A DNA stretch of 64,000 bases from Collinsella aerofaciens (GTDB taxonomy: Bacteria; Actinomycetota; Coriobacteriia; Coriobacteriales; Coriobacteriaceae): contig NZ_JADPCJ010000007.1 of assembly GCF_015670795.1 (NCBI RefSeq), positions 1 to 64,000 of the forward strand, in the 5' to 3' direction. Shown here in pieces: positions 44,089-53,684 of the stretch. How positions within the stretch are numbered: position 1 is the first letter of the stretch; each line of letters starts with the position of its first letter. The position numbers and the translations under genes are program-made. The notes under the pieces were generated by a model. It was not told the DNA's origin. It ran no database searches and saw nothing but the letters and a program-made list of their open reading frames with translations.

Positions 44089-46206
44089 ATGGCATCTGCT
44101 GTGGAGCGTAACGGTCGCGCCGTGGTGACGACATGCGGGGGATGCTATGCCGATTGCGCCTTTGCGGCACGCGTTGAGGACGGGCGTGTGGTGGCTGAGT
44201 TGCCGGTTGTGGGGCATCCGTGCGTGGCGCGTGCCCTGTGCGCCCGCGGACGGCATCGCCTGGACATGCCGTTTGACGAGCGCGACCGGATTTTGCATCC
44301 CATGCGACGCCGCCGGGATGGTTCGGGGTTTGATGCGATTACCTGGGGCGAGGCGTTCGCGCAGATTGCCGAGCGTCTTTTGGGGATTATTGACGAGTGC
44401 GGGCCTCGTGCGCTGGGCATGACGCTCGGCGTTCCCTCGTTCGATCGCTACTGGGCCTATCGCCTTATGCATGCGCTGGGCTCGCCCAACGTATACGGTG
44501 CAGACGGTGCCTGCGAGGTGAGCCGTCTCACCGGCTGGGAGCACAGCCTGGGCTATAGTCCCGCCTCCGATCTGGCGCATACCGATTGCATCATGTACCT
44601 GGGGCGTTCCATCGTCGATTCGTCGACGATGGGGGCCGTTGATGCGCTCAACGATGCCCGTCGCCGTGGGGCGAAGATTATCGTGGTCGACCCCCGGCGC
44701 AGTGGCTCGGCTGCGCTTGCCGACCGCTGGCTGCGCGTGCGTCCGGGCTGCGACCTGGCGCTGCTGTTGGGTATCGCCCATGTCTTGATTGCCGAGGACC
44801 TGTATGATCAAGAGTTCGTGACCCGCTATACCATGGGTTTTGACGAGCTGGCGCAGGCGGCCCGTGCTTGGACGCCCGAGTGGGCCGAGTCGATGTGCGA
44901 CGTGCCGGCCGCAGAGATTGCCGCCACGGCGCGCGATCTAGCTGCCGCCGCGCCTGCCGCCGTGGTAGATGCGGGCTTTCATGGCGGCATCGGTATCGCG
45001 TATGCCAATAGCACCCAGACCGCGCGCGCGATTTGTCTGGTCGATGTGCTGCTGGGCTGCATCGGACACGCGGGCGGCGCGCTCAATCCACCCACGCCGC
45101 TTGCGTTGGGCGATTTGGACCCTGCGCGTTTCGCGACGCCGTCGATGCCACGTGAGCCCAAGTTGGGGTCCGAGCGCTATCCACTGGTCGATCCGGTGCG
45201 CGGTCTGTGTACGACCATCGGTCAGTCGATTCTTGCCGGCGATTTGCGTGGGCTCATCGTCTATGCCAGTAACCCTGGTGCGGGCTATGGCAATGCGCAG
45301 GCTTGGTTGGGCATCTTGCAGCAGCTCGACTTGCTCGTGACGATTGATATTCGCTGGTCCGAGACAGCGCGCGCTTCTGACTTCGTGCTGCCCGACGTGA
45401 CGTATCTGGAGGCTGACCGCGGCGTGGGAACGGTGACAGGCGCCAACGATGCGCGCGTGTTCTACCGCAACGCCGTGCTGCCTGTGCAGCATGACGACAC
45501 ACGTCCCGGTCGGGAGATTTTTGCCGGTCTGGCGCGGGCGTGTGGCGTGGGCGAGTACTTCCAGTTTACGTCTGACGATTTGGCGGCTGCCCAGGTGGCG
45601 CCTTTTGGGATCGATCTGGACGAGCTCATGGAGTGCGGCTGGGCCGATACGGGCATGACGCTGCCGACGCGCACGGGTGAGCCGGTGATTCCGCTTGCCG
45701 GCGGAAAGATTGCGCTGGCAAGCGACATATGGGAACGAGCCGGCCTGGGTCGTGTACCCAACTGGATCGCTCCCATGGTGGAGCCTGGCCCGGGGATGTT
45801 TCGCCTCATTAGCGGCAACCGTCCCTTTGAGTCGCACACCTCGCGAAGGCTTGCAGCCCAAGGTGCCGCCGAGGCTGGGTCGGACCTGGATGCCGTGCAG
45901 ATGAATGCCGATGCTGCTGCGCACATGGGTATCGCCGACGGTGAGATCGTCGAACTCGTGAGCGATATGGGCCGCGACCGCGTGCGCGTGGAGACGACGC
46001 CGTATCTGCATCCGGCGTGCATCTTCACCTCGGCCGCCCCCGGTGGGCGTTCGTTTGGCGCCGATGCCGGTGGCGCTCAGACCCTGGGCGTCGGGCCACT
46101 CGACCACACGCCGCTGCGCTGGGACCCGTTGACGGGTGCCGCGCTTACTCAGGAAAACGCCGTTCGCGTGGAAAAGATTGTCGCGTGCGGGGATAATGAC
46201 GAGTAA
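44089..46206 (+). CDS. Orphan molybdopterin oxidoreductase (PsrA/PhsA-like)
   Basis: A 705-residue DMSO-reductase-family enzyme. The [4Fe-4S] site is Cys16, Cys19, Cys23 (CGGCYADC) and a cysteine near 45-51. NVYGADGACEVSR offers Cys142 as the Mo ligand, so it is not a selenoprotein. GRSIVDSSTMGA, VVDPRRS, VDAGFHGGIGIAYA, VYASNPGAGYGNA and a C-terminal molydopterin-binding domain are in order. It looks nearest to polysulfide/thiosulfate reductase or an FdhF-like enzyme, but no ferredoxin or membrane partner is adjacent and no Tat signal is seen, so it acts in the cytoplasm. The substrate is unknown. ATG 44089 follows GAAAGGGG. selA starts 76 bases later. Confidence 0.8.
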   Translation: MASAVERNGRAVVTTCGGCYADCAFAARVEDGRVVAELPVVGHPCVARALCARGRHRLDMPFDERDRILHPMRRRRDGSGFDAITWGEAFAQIAERLLGIIDECGPRALGMTLGVPSFDRYWAYRLMHALGSPNVYGADGACEVSRLTGWEHSLGYSPASDLAHTDCIMYLGRSIVDSSTMGAVDALNDARRRGAKIIVVDPRRSGSAALADRWLRVRPGCDLALLLGIAHVLIAEDLYDQEFVTRYTMGFDELAQAARAWTPEWAESMCDVPAAEIAATARDLAAAAPAAVVDAGFHGGIGIAYANSTQTARAICLVDVLLGCIGHAGGALNPPTPLALGDLDPARFATPSMPREPKLGSERYPLVDPVRGLCTTIGQSILAGDLRGLIVYASNPGAGYGNAQAWLGILQQLDLLVTIDIRWSETARASDFVLPDVTYLEADRGVGTVTGANDARVFYRNAVLPVQHDDTRPGREIFAGLARACGVGEYFQFTSDDLAAAQVAPFGIDLDELMECGWADTGMTLPTRTGEPVIPLAGGKIALASDIWERAGLGRVPNWIAPMVEPGPGMFRLISGNRPFESHTSRRLAAQGAAEAGSDLDAVQMNADAAAHMGIADGEIVELVSDMGRDRVRVETTPYLHPACIFTSAAPGGRSFGADAGGAQTLGVGPLDHTPLRWDPLTGAALTQENAVRVEKIVACGDNDE

Positions 46207-46282
46207 TTGACTCAGCCGATCGAATTGGCTGATAGTTTGACGTTCGAACGATTGATTCACCTTTGGTTTTGAAAGGTCGCAC

Positions 46283-47740
46283 ATGAGCGATAGCCAGAAC
46301 ATGTCCGATGAGGTACGCGCCCGCCTTCGCGCTATTCCTTCCGTCAACGAGCTGCTCGCAGAGTGGCCGGTTGTGAAGGCGGCGGGGGAGACCTGCGACG
46401 CGGTGGTGCATGCCGCCGTCACGGCCGAGCTCGATGGGGAGCGCGCCGCTATCCGTGCCGGCGCCGCCCCGCGTTCCAAGCGCGAGCTGGCCTCGGCCAT
46501 CGAGTGGCGTGCGCATCGCTCCGCGCTGCCGAGCCTGCGTCCCGCCGTTAACGCCACGGGTGTGGTTATCCATACCAACTTGGGTCGCGCCCCGCTCGCG
46601 GAGTCGGCCGCCAAGGCCGTGGCCGAGGTTGCGCGCGGCTACAGCACGCTCGAGTACAGCGTGGATACCTGCTCGCGCGGGTCGCGCAAGGAGCACGCCG
46701 CGCAGCTCATCCGCTCGCTTACCGGTGCCGAGGACGCGCTGGTCGTTAACAATAACGCCGCCGCCGTGCTGCTGGTGCTGGCGACCCATGCCGCAGGCAA
46801 GGAGGTCATCGTCAGCCGCGGCGAGCTTGTCGAGATCGGCGGCAGCTTCCGCATCCCCGATGTCATGGCGGCTTCGGGCGCCAAGCTCGTCGAGGTCGGC
46901 GCCACCAACCGCACGCATTTGAGCGACTACGAGAGCGCCATCACGCCCGATACGGCGATGATCCTCAAGGTCCATCCTTCCAACTATCGCATCGAGGGTT
47001 TCCACGAGGAGGTAGGTTCTCGGGAACTTGCGGCGCTTGCTCACAAGCATGGCCTGTTGTTCTACGAGGACCAGGGATCGGGCGCGCTGTTGCCCGATGA
47101 CATCCTGGTGCGCGGCGGCGAGGAAACCACGCCGGCTTCGGTTTCGGCAGGGCTCGATCTGGTGTCGTGCTCGGGCGATAAACTGCTCGGTGCCGCACAG
47201 GCGGGCATTATCATGGGTCGTCGCGATCTGGTCCAGGCCTGCGGGTCGCATCCGCTTATGCGTGCCCTGCGTCCGGGCAAGCTCGCACTGGCGGCGCTCG
47301 AGGCTACACTGCGCATTTACATGGACGGGGCGGATGTGGCCCATCGAGAGGTGCCGGTGCTCAACATGCTCACGCTTCCGCAGGCTCATCTGGAGCGCCG
47401 CGCACGCAAGCTGCGCGAGCTGATGGTGGCGGGCCTCGATAAGGCTGGCTGCCCGTGTGCCGTTGAGTTGGAGATTGTCGAGGAATCGTCGACCCCCGGT
47501 GGCGGCTCGCTGCCAACCGTGGAGCTGCCCACGATGTGCGTTGCCGTGCGTCTTGTTGACGAGCGCCTGACGGTCGACGCGCTCAAGCGCTCGCTTGTCC
47601 AGGACTTCGACACGCCGGTCGTCACGCGCGCCTCGCACGATCGCGTCCTGTTTGACGTGCGCACGCTCGTGGGCGACCGAGATATCGAGACGGCGGCATC
47701 GACGCTTGCCGCATGCGTTGAGAAGGCGATTGCTCGATGA
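46283..47740 (+). CDS. selA: L-seryl-tRNA(Sec) selenium transferase
   Basis: SelA, 485 residues, converts seryl-tRNA(Sec) to selenocysteyl-tRNA(Sec) with selenophosphate from SelD. The cofactor lysine is Lys300 in SCSGDKLLGAAQAG. Other marks are the N-terminal helical domain, VNATGVVIHTNLGRAPL, EYSVDTCSRGSRKEH, and the conserved GGSFRIPDVMAASGA. GAAAGG precedes the ATG by 6 bases. Its stop overlaps the selB start by 4 bases (ATGA). Confidence 0.96.
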   Translation: MSDSQNMSDEVRARLRAIPSVNELLAEWPVVKAAGETCDAVVHAAVTAELDGERAAIRAGAAPRSKRELASAIEWRAHRSALPSLRPAVNATGVVIHTNLGRAPLAESAAKAVAEVARGYSTLEYSVDTCSRGSRKEHAAQLIRSLTGAEDALVVNNNAAAVLLVLATHAAGKEVIVSRGELVEIGGSFRIPDVMAASGAKLVEVGATNRTHLSDYESAITPDTAMILKVHPSNYRIEGFHEEVGSRELAALAHKHGLLFYEDQGSGALLPDDILVRGGEETTPASVSAGLDLVSCSGDKLLGAAQAGIIMGRRDLVQACGSHPLMRALRPGKLALAALEATLRIYMDGADVAHREVPVLNMLTLPQAHLERRARKLRELMVAGLDKAGCPCAVELEIVEESSTPGGGSLPTVELPTMCVAVRLVDERLTVDALKRSLVQDFDTPVVTRASHDRVLFDVRTLVGDRDIETAASTLAACVEKAIAR

Positions 47741-49704
47741 GTGAGGTTCAGGCGCTGGTGGAGTGTCCCGTTATCATTGGCACGGCGGGCCACGTCGACC
47801 ACGGTAAGTCGGCACTGATCGAGGCGTTGACCGGCAAGAATCCCGACCGTCTTGAGGTTGAGCGCCGTCGCGGTATGACCGTGGAGCTGGGCTTTGGCGA
47901 GCTGGCGCTGCCGAGCGGCAAGATCGTCGGCCTGGTCGACGTGCCGGGGCATGCCCATTACCTGCGCGCCATGGTGCAGGGTGCGACGGGTATCGACGTT
48001 GCCGTGCTGGTGGTTTCGGCCGTCGAGGGCGTGATGCCGCAGACCCGCGAGCACGTGCATGTGCTGGAGCTGCTGGGCGTTACGCACATGGTGGTCGCGC
48101 TGACGATGTGCGACCTGGCCGATAGCGAGATGGTTGATCTGGCCGAGCTCGATGTCGATGACTTTTTGTCGGGTACTGTGTTTGCGGGCGCGCCAATTGT
48201 GCCCGTGTCGTCTAAGACGGGCGAGGGGATTGACGGGCTGCTTGCGGTGCTCGACGAGCAGGTGGGTGTCTGCTGGGATACCTGTCGCGAGCGTGCCGAG
48301 CGGAGCGATGCCGCGCCGCGCCTGCCGATTGACCGCTGCTTTACGATCAAGGGCGCCGGCACCGTCGTGACGGGAACGCTGCACGATGCGCCGGTTGCGG
48401 TGGGCGATGAGCTCGTCGCGCTGCCGTCGCGCACGGTCTGCCGCGTACGCGGGATCCGGGTGCATGGCGACACGCAGCAGGCGTTGCCCGGTCAGCGTGT
48501 GGCGCTCAACTTGGTGGGCGATGCTGTCGCCGCGCTCGATCGCGGCGAGATGCTCGGCGTGGAGGGCCGTTTTGGCCAGACGCTGCGCTTTATGATGACG
48601 TTTACCTACCTGGGCCGCGAGGGCGCTAAACCGCGTGTGCTCGAGTCGGGCGCGCGCGTGCATGTGATGGCGGGTACGGCCGAGGTTGTCGGCCGCATCA
48701 TGCTTATGGAGGGCGAGGCCCCCATGGCGGTGGGCGAGACCCGTATTGTTCAGGTGCGCTTGGAAAACTCGCTGCCGCTGCGTGCCGGGGACCATGCTGT
48801 GGTGCTGTCCTATTCGCCCGTGATGCTTATTGGCGGCGGGTGTGTGCTGCTTTCGCGCTGCCGTCGCTCGCGCGAGCTTGCCGAAGGAGAGCGTGCGCTG
48901 TATGTGGCGCTTGAGGCCGGCGATACCGCCGCTGGTGTTGAGGCGTGGCTGGCGCTGCAGACGTTGCCGGTCGTGGCTGCCGACGTTGCCGCGGCGCTGG
49001 ATCTTGTTTCCGGTGGAGTCGATGCCGCGTTGAACGAGTTGGTGGCGCGAGGTGCTGTGTGCGAGCTTGCCGGCTCGGATGGCTCGCTGTATGCAGATGC
49101 TTCCGCGCTTGACGCTGCGATGGATGCACTGGCGGCGACCCTGACCGCCATGCACGCGGCGGCTCCCAAGGAGACGGGCTTTACGCCCGGCGCCGTTGCC
49201 CATGCTGCGTGGCCTGCCGCTGATGAAGGCGTTGCCGCGGCCCTGATTGCCGAGGGCAGCTCCCGTGGCGTGTGCGCCGCCGAGGGTGCCGAGGTATTCG
49301 ATCCGCATTCGGCCGCCGCGGCGGCACGCGTGGTGCGAGAGGCTTGCGAGCGCATCGTCGCGCTGCTTGACGAGGCTGGCCTGGATGCACCGGCGCTTCC
49401 CGAGGTGGGCGAACAGCTGCAGCTCGGTCGCGACACCATGACGCGTGCCCTGCGCGAGCTTTCGCTCAACCGCTCGATCGTGAAGGTCGAGCGCGACGTT
49501 GCCCTGTCTGCTGCCACCGAGGCCCATGCGAGTGAGCTCGTTGCCGCCGCCATCGCCGATGCCGGTGGCGCTGCCACCACGAGTGTATTGCGCGAGGCCC
49601 TAGGCGTGTCGCGCAAACGCGCCATCAGCATCTTGGAGCACCTGGATGCCGTCCGCTTTACGGTGCTCGACAAGGATGCCGGCGGCCTGCGCTCCCTGCG
49701 CTAG
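47737..49704 (+). CDS. selB: Selenocysteine-specific elongation factor SelB
   Basis: SelB, 655 residues, brings Sec-tRNA to ribosomes at UGA codons with a SECIS. The GTPase domain has GHVDHGKSALIEALTG (G1), the switch VEKRRGMTVELGF-type region, DVPGHAHYLR (G3) and ALTMCDLAD (G4, with Cys where Lys is usual in NKxD). Domains II and III follow, then four winged-helix modules at the C-terminus, the last reading VSRKRAISILEHLDA, that bind the SECIS hairpin. It is coupled to selA and followed at once by selC. Confidence 0.95.
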   Translation: MSEVQALVECPVIIGTAGHVDHGKSALIEALTGKNPDRLEVERRRGMTVELGFGELALPSGKIVGLVDVPGHAHYLRAMVQGATGIDVAVLVVSAVEGVMPQTREHVHVLELLGVTHMVVALTMCDLADSEMVDLAELDVDDFLSGTVFAGAPIVPVSSKTGEGIDGLLAVLDEQVGVCWDTCRERAERSDAAPRLPIDRCFTIKGAGTVVTGTLHDAPVAVGDELVALPSRTVCRVRGIRVHGDTQQALPGQRVALNLVGDAVAALDRGEMLGVEGRFGQTLRFMMTFTYLGREGAKPRVLESGARVHVMAGTAEVVGRIMLMEGEAPMAVGETRIVQVRLENSLPLRAGDHAVVLSYSPVMLIGGGCVLLSRCRRSRELAEGERALYVALEAGDTAAGVEAWLALQTLPVVAADVAAALDLVSGGVDAALNELVARGAVCELAGSDGSLYADASALDAAMDALAATLTAMHAAAPKETGFTPGAVAHAAWPAADEGVAAALIAEGSSRGVCAAEGAEVFDPHSAAAAARVVREACERIVALLDEAGLDAPALPEVGEQLQLGRDTMTRALRELSLNRSIVKVERDVALSAATEAHASELVAAAIADAGGAATTSVLREALGVSRKRAISILEHLDAVRFTVLDKDAGGLRSLR

Positions 49705-49740
49705 ATTGACTGCTCGGTTTGGTAAAATACCGCCGCACTT

Positions 49741-49837
49741 GGGAACGGATGGGCTCCGGTGGGCTCCGCGGTCCTCAAAACCGTTGCGAGGCGTGCAAAA
49801 CGTCTTGGATGTGTTCGATTCACATACGTTCCCGCCA
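49741..49837 (+). tRNA. selC: tRNA-Sec (anticodon TCA)
   Basis: The selenocysteine tRNA, 97 bases with encoded CCA. Acceptor GGGAACG pairs with CGTTCCC, the anticodon arm GCGGTCCTCAAAACCGTTGC gives TCA, and a long variable arm follows with GAGGCGTGCAAAACGTCTTG. The T arm is ATGTGTTCGATTCACAT. A long variable arm and UCA anticodon identify it. TAAAAT at 49723 is a candidate -10. The gene is 36 bases after selB, so selA, selB and selC form one block. Confidence 0.95.
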
Positions 49838-49992
49838 TACGCTACCAGCGCTTTTGTGCTCGCGGTCTTGCTGCGTGCCGCAAAGGCGCTGTTTTGTTTT
49901 TGCATGGGTTTGCCGTGCCGCCCGCTTTATCGGCGACGGTATTTGGCTTCGTGTGCTGGGTTTTGAGCATGCCGATGGGGGTGGTTTGCCGT

Positions 49993-50625
49993 ATGACTAC
50001 CGTAAGACGGGCCGATCTTTCTTGTGTCGTCCAGGCGGGCGGGTTGTCGTCGCGCATGGGCTGCGATAAGGCGCGCATGGCGTTTTGCGGCGAGCCGCTC
50101 ATCGAGCGCGTGCTGGGCCGGCTGGCGCCAGTTGCTGGCGAGTTGGTCGTGACGACGTCGCGTCCCAGCGAGCTTGCCTATCTTGAGGAGCGCGCGTTTG
50201 GCGGCCTGGTGCCGCGTGTGGTGGCGGACCTTGAAGGCTCGGCGGGCGCCATGCGCGGCATCGCGAGCTCGTTGGCTGCGGCTCGGCTGCCTCTCGTGGC
50301 GATCGTTGCCTGCGATATGCCGTTTGTCTCGCCGGAACTCATCGGCGCGCTTGCCGATCGTGTTGAGGCCGAGGTGCTCGACGTGTGCGTGCCGCGCGAG
50401 GAGCGGGGGATTGAGCCGCTTTGCGCCGTCTGGCGCCGTGACGCGTGTGTGCCGGTTGCCCAAGAGCTGCTTGCCTGCGACCGCCAGCGCATTCGCTGCC
50501 TGATCAATCGCGTTCAGGCTGGTTATATGGATGAGCCACAAATCGTTAAGGCCGCAGGCTCGACGCTCTGCTTCGAAAACGTCAATACACCCGAGGAGTT
50601 TGCGGCAGCCGAGCTGCTCGCCTAG
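49993..50625 (+). CDS. mobA: Molybdenum cofactor guanylyltransferase
   Basis: MobA, 210 residues, adds GMP to molybdenum cofactor to make the bis-MGD form required by FdhF and the orphan oxidoreductase. The N-terminal CVVQAGGLSSRMGCDKA is the nucleotide-binding loop with LAGGxSxRMGxDK form. IVACDMPFVSPELI and VPREERGIEPLCAVW are further marks, and INRVQAGYMDEP / FENVNTPEEF complete the fold. ATG 49993 has GGGGGTGG 8 bases upstream; other ATGs lie at 49963 and 49969. Confidence 0.88.
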   Translation: MTTVRRADLSCVVQAGGLSSRMGCDKARMAFCGEPLIERVLGRLAPVAGELVVTTSRPSELAYLEERAFGGLVPRVVADLEGSAGAMRGIASSLAAARLPLVAIVACDMPFVSPELIGALADRVEAEVLDVCVPREERGIEPLCAVWRRDACVPVAQELLACDRQRIRCLINRVQAGYMDEPQIVKAAGSTLCFENVNTPEEFAAAELLA

Positions 50626-50640
50626 ACGATTGGAGTTGCC

Positions 50641-51036
50641 ATGTCTCACGATATTTGCCCTGACACGGGAGAGCCTTGCACTTGCGATGGTTCCGAGCCC
50701 TGTACCTGCGGCTGCGGTGGCTGCGGACATACTGCGGAAGAGGAAGCGGCCGCTGCGGCGTATCGTGAGGCACACCGCGAAGGCCCGTCCGGTGATGCCC
50801 TCGACCACGAGCGCAAGATTATCGTGTCGTTTGACAGCACCTTCGATGTGATGGAATGCGAGCAGCTGTGCCTGGATGCCGGCGTGCCCGGGCGCATTAT
50901 GCCTTTGCCCGGCTCCATTACCGCCGGCTGCGGGCTGTGCTGGGCCATGCCGTTCTCGGGCGATGCGCTCGCTGCCTTCCGCGCTGCCACCGAAGGCCGC
51001 ATAACCCCCGCCGACTACCACCAGCTCGTCCTTTAG
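50641..51036 (+). CDS. DUF3343 protein with Cys-rich N-terminus, second copy
   Basis: A 131-residue protein. The first 30 residues hold eight cysteines in short repeats (CPDTGEPCTCDGSEPC, then TCGCGGCG), which may bind metal. Residues about 58-131 are a DUF3343 domain, with KIIVSFDSTFDVMECEQLC and PLPGSITAGCGLCWAMP, parallel to the gene at 22758. As that gene it is preceded by TTGGAGTTGCC. It may carry selenium or sulfur. It is joined to mobA and lies two genes before the molybdenum hydroxylase. Confidence 0.75.
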   Translation: MSHDICPDTGEPCTCDGSEPCTCGCGGCGHTAEEEAAAAAYREAHREGPSGDALDHERKIIVSFDSTFDVMECEQLCLDAGVPGRIMPLPGSITAGCGLCWAMPFSGDALAAFRAATEGRITPADYHQLVL

Positions 51037-51043
51037 CCACCAC

Positions 51044-51078
51044 ACCACCACAAAGGTGCCTGTCCCCAATGTGGTGGT
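51044..51078. repeat. Small palindrome enclosing GGGGACAGGCACC
   Basis: ACCACCACA (51044-51052) and TGTGGTGGT (51070-51078) enclose a 17-base loop with CCTGTCCCC. It is a member of the GGGACxG group. The rest of 51079-51292 shows only a possible -10 (TATTAT at 51214). Confidence 0.75.
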
Positions 51079-51292
51079 TTGGAACACGTGGACGAAACAG
51101 GTTTGAAACACGGGTTTTGCATGTCAGGCACTCAAAAACGCCTCTACCTGCATCGTAATCAAAACGAAACATCTGCTCGTCAGCTTATGCGAAACTTTCC
51201 CGCAACAGTGCGATATTATCCATACACGATAAAGCTCGCGGCGCATGGGGTGCCGCGACCGACACTTTTCGTTTCCCATCATTGGAGGAAGC

Positions 51293-52648
51293 ATGAGCTA
51301 CACGCAGAAAGTTCTCGAAGAGCTCAAGGCCCGCTATCCCGAGCAGCCTGAGTTCATCCAGGCCGCGACCGAGATCCTCGGCACCATCCAGCCGGCGCTC
51401 GACGCCCATCCCGAGTACGAGGAGGCCGCCCTGCTTGAGCGCCTCGTCGAGCCCGAGCGCATCGTTATGTTCCGTGTCCCCTGGGTCGACGACCAGGGCA
51501 AGGTCCAGGTCAACCGCGGCTATCGTGTCGAGTTCAACTCTGCCATTGGACCCTACAAGGGCGGCCTGCGCTTTAACCCGACGGTCACCCTGGGCATGCT
51601 CAAGTTCCTGGGCCTGGAGCAGATCCTCAAGAACAGCCTGACCACCCTTCCCATGGGTGGCGGCAAGGGCGGTTCCGACTTTGACCCTAAGGGCAAGTCC
51701 AACAACGAGATCATGCACTTCTGCCAGTCCTTCATGACCGAGCTCTATCGCCACATTGGCCCCAACACCGACGTTCCCGCCGGCGACCTGGGCGTTGGCG
51801 GCCGCGAGGTTGCCTACCTGTTCGGTCAGTACAAGCGCCTGACCAACGAGTGGACCGGCGTCCTTACCGGCAAGGGTCTCTCCTTTGGCGGCTCGCTCGC
51901 CCGTACCGAGGCCACCGGTTACGGTCTGGTTTATTTTGTGGATGAGTACCTCAAGAGCCGCGGCGACTCCTTCGAGGGCAAGAACGTCGTCGTTCATGGC
52001 TCCGGCAACGTCGCTATCTACGCCGTCCAGAAGGTCTCCCAGCTCGGCGGCAAGGTGCTGGCCTGCTCCGATACTCACGGCTGGGTCGAGGATCCCGACG
52101 GCATCGACTACACCGTGCTTGAGCATGTCTACAACAAGAAGCGCTCCGGCCACGACAAGGGCGTTACGCTCGCTATGTATGTCGACGAGAAGCCCAACGC
52201 CGTGTGGCACGAGGGCGACGGCCGTGGCGTGTGGCAGCTGCCCTGCGACATCGCGCTGCCCTGTGCTCGTGAGAACACGCTGCTGCTCGAGGACGCCCAG
52301 GCGCTCGTCGCCAACGGCTGCAAGGTGGTCGGCGAGGGCGCGAATATGCCCACGACCATCGAGGCCACGACCTACTTCCAGGAGAACGGCGTTGCCTTTA
52401 TGCCCGGTAAGGCTGCCAACGCCGGCGGCGTGCTCGTGTCCGGCCTGGAGATGAGCCAGAACGCCGAGCACCTGTCCTGGACCTTCGAGGAGGTCGACGG
52501 CAAGCTCGAGCAGCTCATGCGCGGCATGTTCCACAACGTGGACGACACCGCCAAGGAGTATGGCCAGGAGGGCAACTTTGTCATGGGCGCCAACATCGCC
52601 GGCTTCCTGAAGGTTGCCGACGCCATGCTCGCCCAGGGCGTCTGCTAA
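51293..52648 (+). CDS. gdhA: NADP-type glutamate dehydrogenase
   Basis: Glutamate dehydrogenase, 451 residues, makes glutamate from 2-oxoglutarate, ammonia and NAD(P)H. The substrate-binding part has GPYKGGLRFNP, LTTLPMGGGKGGSDFDPKG with catalytic lysines, and PAGDLGVGGREV. The nucleotide part has VVVHGSGNVAIYAVQK. It has the hexameric type length. ATG 51293 follows GGAGGAAG. The coenzyme (NADPH) is inferred from length. Codon use is strongly biased, implying high expression. A terminator follows. Confidence 0.95.
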   Translation: MSYTQKVLEELKARYPEQPEFIQAATEILGTIQPALDAHPEYEEAALLERLVEPERIVMFRVPWVDDQGKVQVNRGYRVEFNSAIGPYKGGLRFNPTVTLGMLKFLGLEQILKNSLTTLPMGGGKGGSDFDPKGKSNNEIMHFCQSFMTELYRHIGPNTDVPAGDLGVGGREVAYLFGQYKRLTNEWTGVLTGKGLSFGGSLARTEATGYGLVYFVDEYLKSRGDSFEGKNVVVHGSGNVAIYAVQKVSQLGGKVLACSDTHGWVEDPDGIDYTVLEHVYNKKRSGHDKGVTLAMYVDEKPNAVWHEGDGRGVWQLPCDIALPCARENTLLLEDAQALVANGCKVVGEGANMPTTIEATTYFQENGVAFMPGKAANAGGVLVSGLEMSQNAEHLSWTFEEVDGKLEQLMRGMFHNVDDTAKEYGQEGNFVMGANIAGFLKVADAMLAQGVC

Positions 52649-52674
52649 ATCTTCGCTCGACATAGCATGTGATG

Positions 52675-52706
52675 AGGCTCCCAGCTATCCGGCTGGGAGC
52701 CTTTTT
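52675..52706 (+). terminator. Terminator of gdhA
   Basis: AGGCTCCCAGC (52675-52685) pairs with GGCTGGGAGCCT, followed by TTTTT. Confidence 0.92.
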
Positions 52707-52769
52707 CTATGGTGACGATGGCGGCGCCCCCTCGTTTGGTACACTTAAAGGTACTGGACAAGTGGAGAG

Positions 52770-53684
52770 ATGGGGGAGAACGTGCTCAAGTTCGGTACCT
52801 ACGTCCGTGTTGGAAACGCGGCCGAAGCCTATGAGCTCTTGCAGAAGAACCGCAACAACAAGATTGTGGGCGGCGGCATCTGGATGCGCCTGGGTTCGCG
52901 TCGCGTTGCGACGGCGATTGACCTTTCGGCCTGCGGACTCGATCAGATCGAGGAGACCGAGACCGAGTTTCGCATCGGTGCCATGTGTACCCTGCGCCAG
53001 CTCGAGCGCCATGCCGGGCTCAACGCGCTTGTCAACCATGTCTTTGAGTTCGCCGTCCACGACATTGTGGGCGTGCAGCTGCGCAACACCGCCACGGTGG
53101 GCGGCAGCATCTACGGCCGCTTTGGCTTCTCGGACGTTCTCTCGGCCTTCCTCGCGCTCGATTCGTATGTTGAGCTGACGGGTGCCGGCCGCGTGCCGCT
53201 CGCCGAGTTCGTGGACATGGGCTACGTGCGCGACGTGATCGAGCGCGTCGTGGTCGTCAAGCACGATTACCGCGCAAGCTACGAGGCCGTGCGCAAGGCC
53301 GCGACCGACTTCCCCTCCTTAAACGTCACCGCCGCCTGGTGGGGCAACAGCTGGCACGTCACCGTGGGCGCTCGCCCGCTGCGCGCGACGCTGCTGCGGG
53401 GCGAGGCGTGCGGCCTTAGCGCCGAGCAGCCTTCCGAGGACGAGCTGCGCGCCTTGGCCGCGTCCGTACGCGCGCTGAGCTACGGCACTAACCTGTGGGG
53501 CTCGGCTGACTACCGCCGCCGCATCTCGGCCCCGCTTGCCGTCCAGGCTGTGCGTCGCGCCGCCGGCATCGAGCTTTCGGCCGCGCTTTCCCACGAGCTC
53601 GAGGGCGTGCAGATTCCTAAGTTTGCCACGGACGAGTATTCCTGCCGCCGCGTGCCCGGCGTCGATTCTAGCGAGGTGCGCTAA
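52770..53684 (+). CDS. Molybdenum hydroxylase FAD-binding subunit
   Basis: A 304-residue FAD subunit of a xanthine dehydrogenase-like enzyme (CoxM/XdhB/YgfM class). NKIVGGGIWMRLGSRRV is the first FAD loop and TATVGGSIYGRFGFSD the second; the usual NxGGNxxxxxP is varied. It should take electrons from the 2Fe-2S clusters of the next protein to NAD or another acceptor. The ATG at 52770 has GGAG 2 bases away; an in-frame GTG at 52782 behind GGGGGAG is an alternative. Its stop TAA shares an A with the next ATG. Confidence 0.85.
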   Translation: MGENVLKFGTYVRVGNAAEAYELLQKNRNNKIVGGGIWMRLGSRRVATAIDLSACGLDQIEETETEFRIGAMCTLRQLERHAGLNALVNHVFEFAVHDIVGVQLRNTATVGGSIYGRFGFSDVLSAFLALDSYVELTGAGRVPLAEFVDMGYVRDVIERVVVVKHDYRASYEAVRKAATDFPSLNVTAAWWGNSWHVTVGARPLRATLLRGEACGLSAEQPSEDELRALAASVRALSYGTNLWGSADYRRRISAPLAVQAVRRAAGIELSAALSHELEGVQIPKFATDEYSCRRVPGVDSSEVR

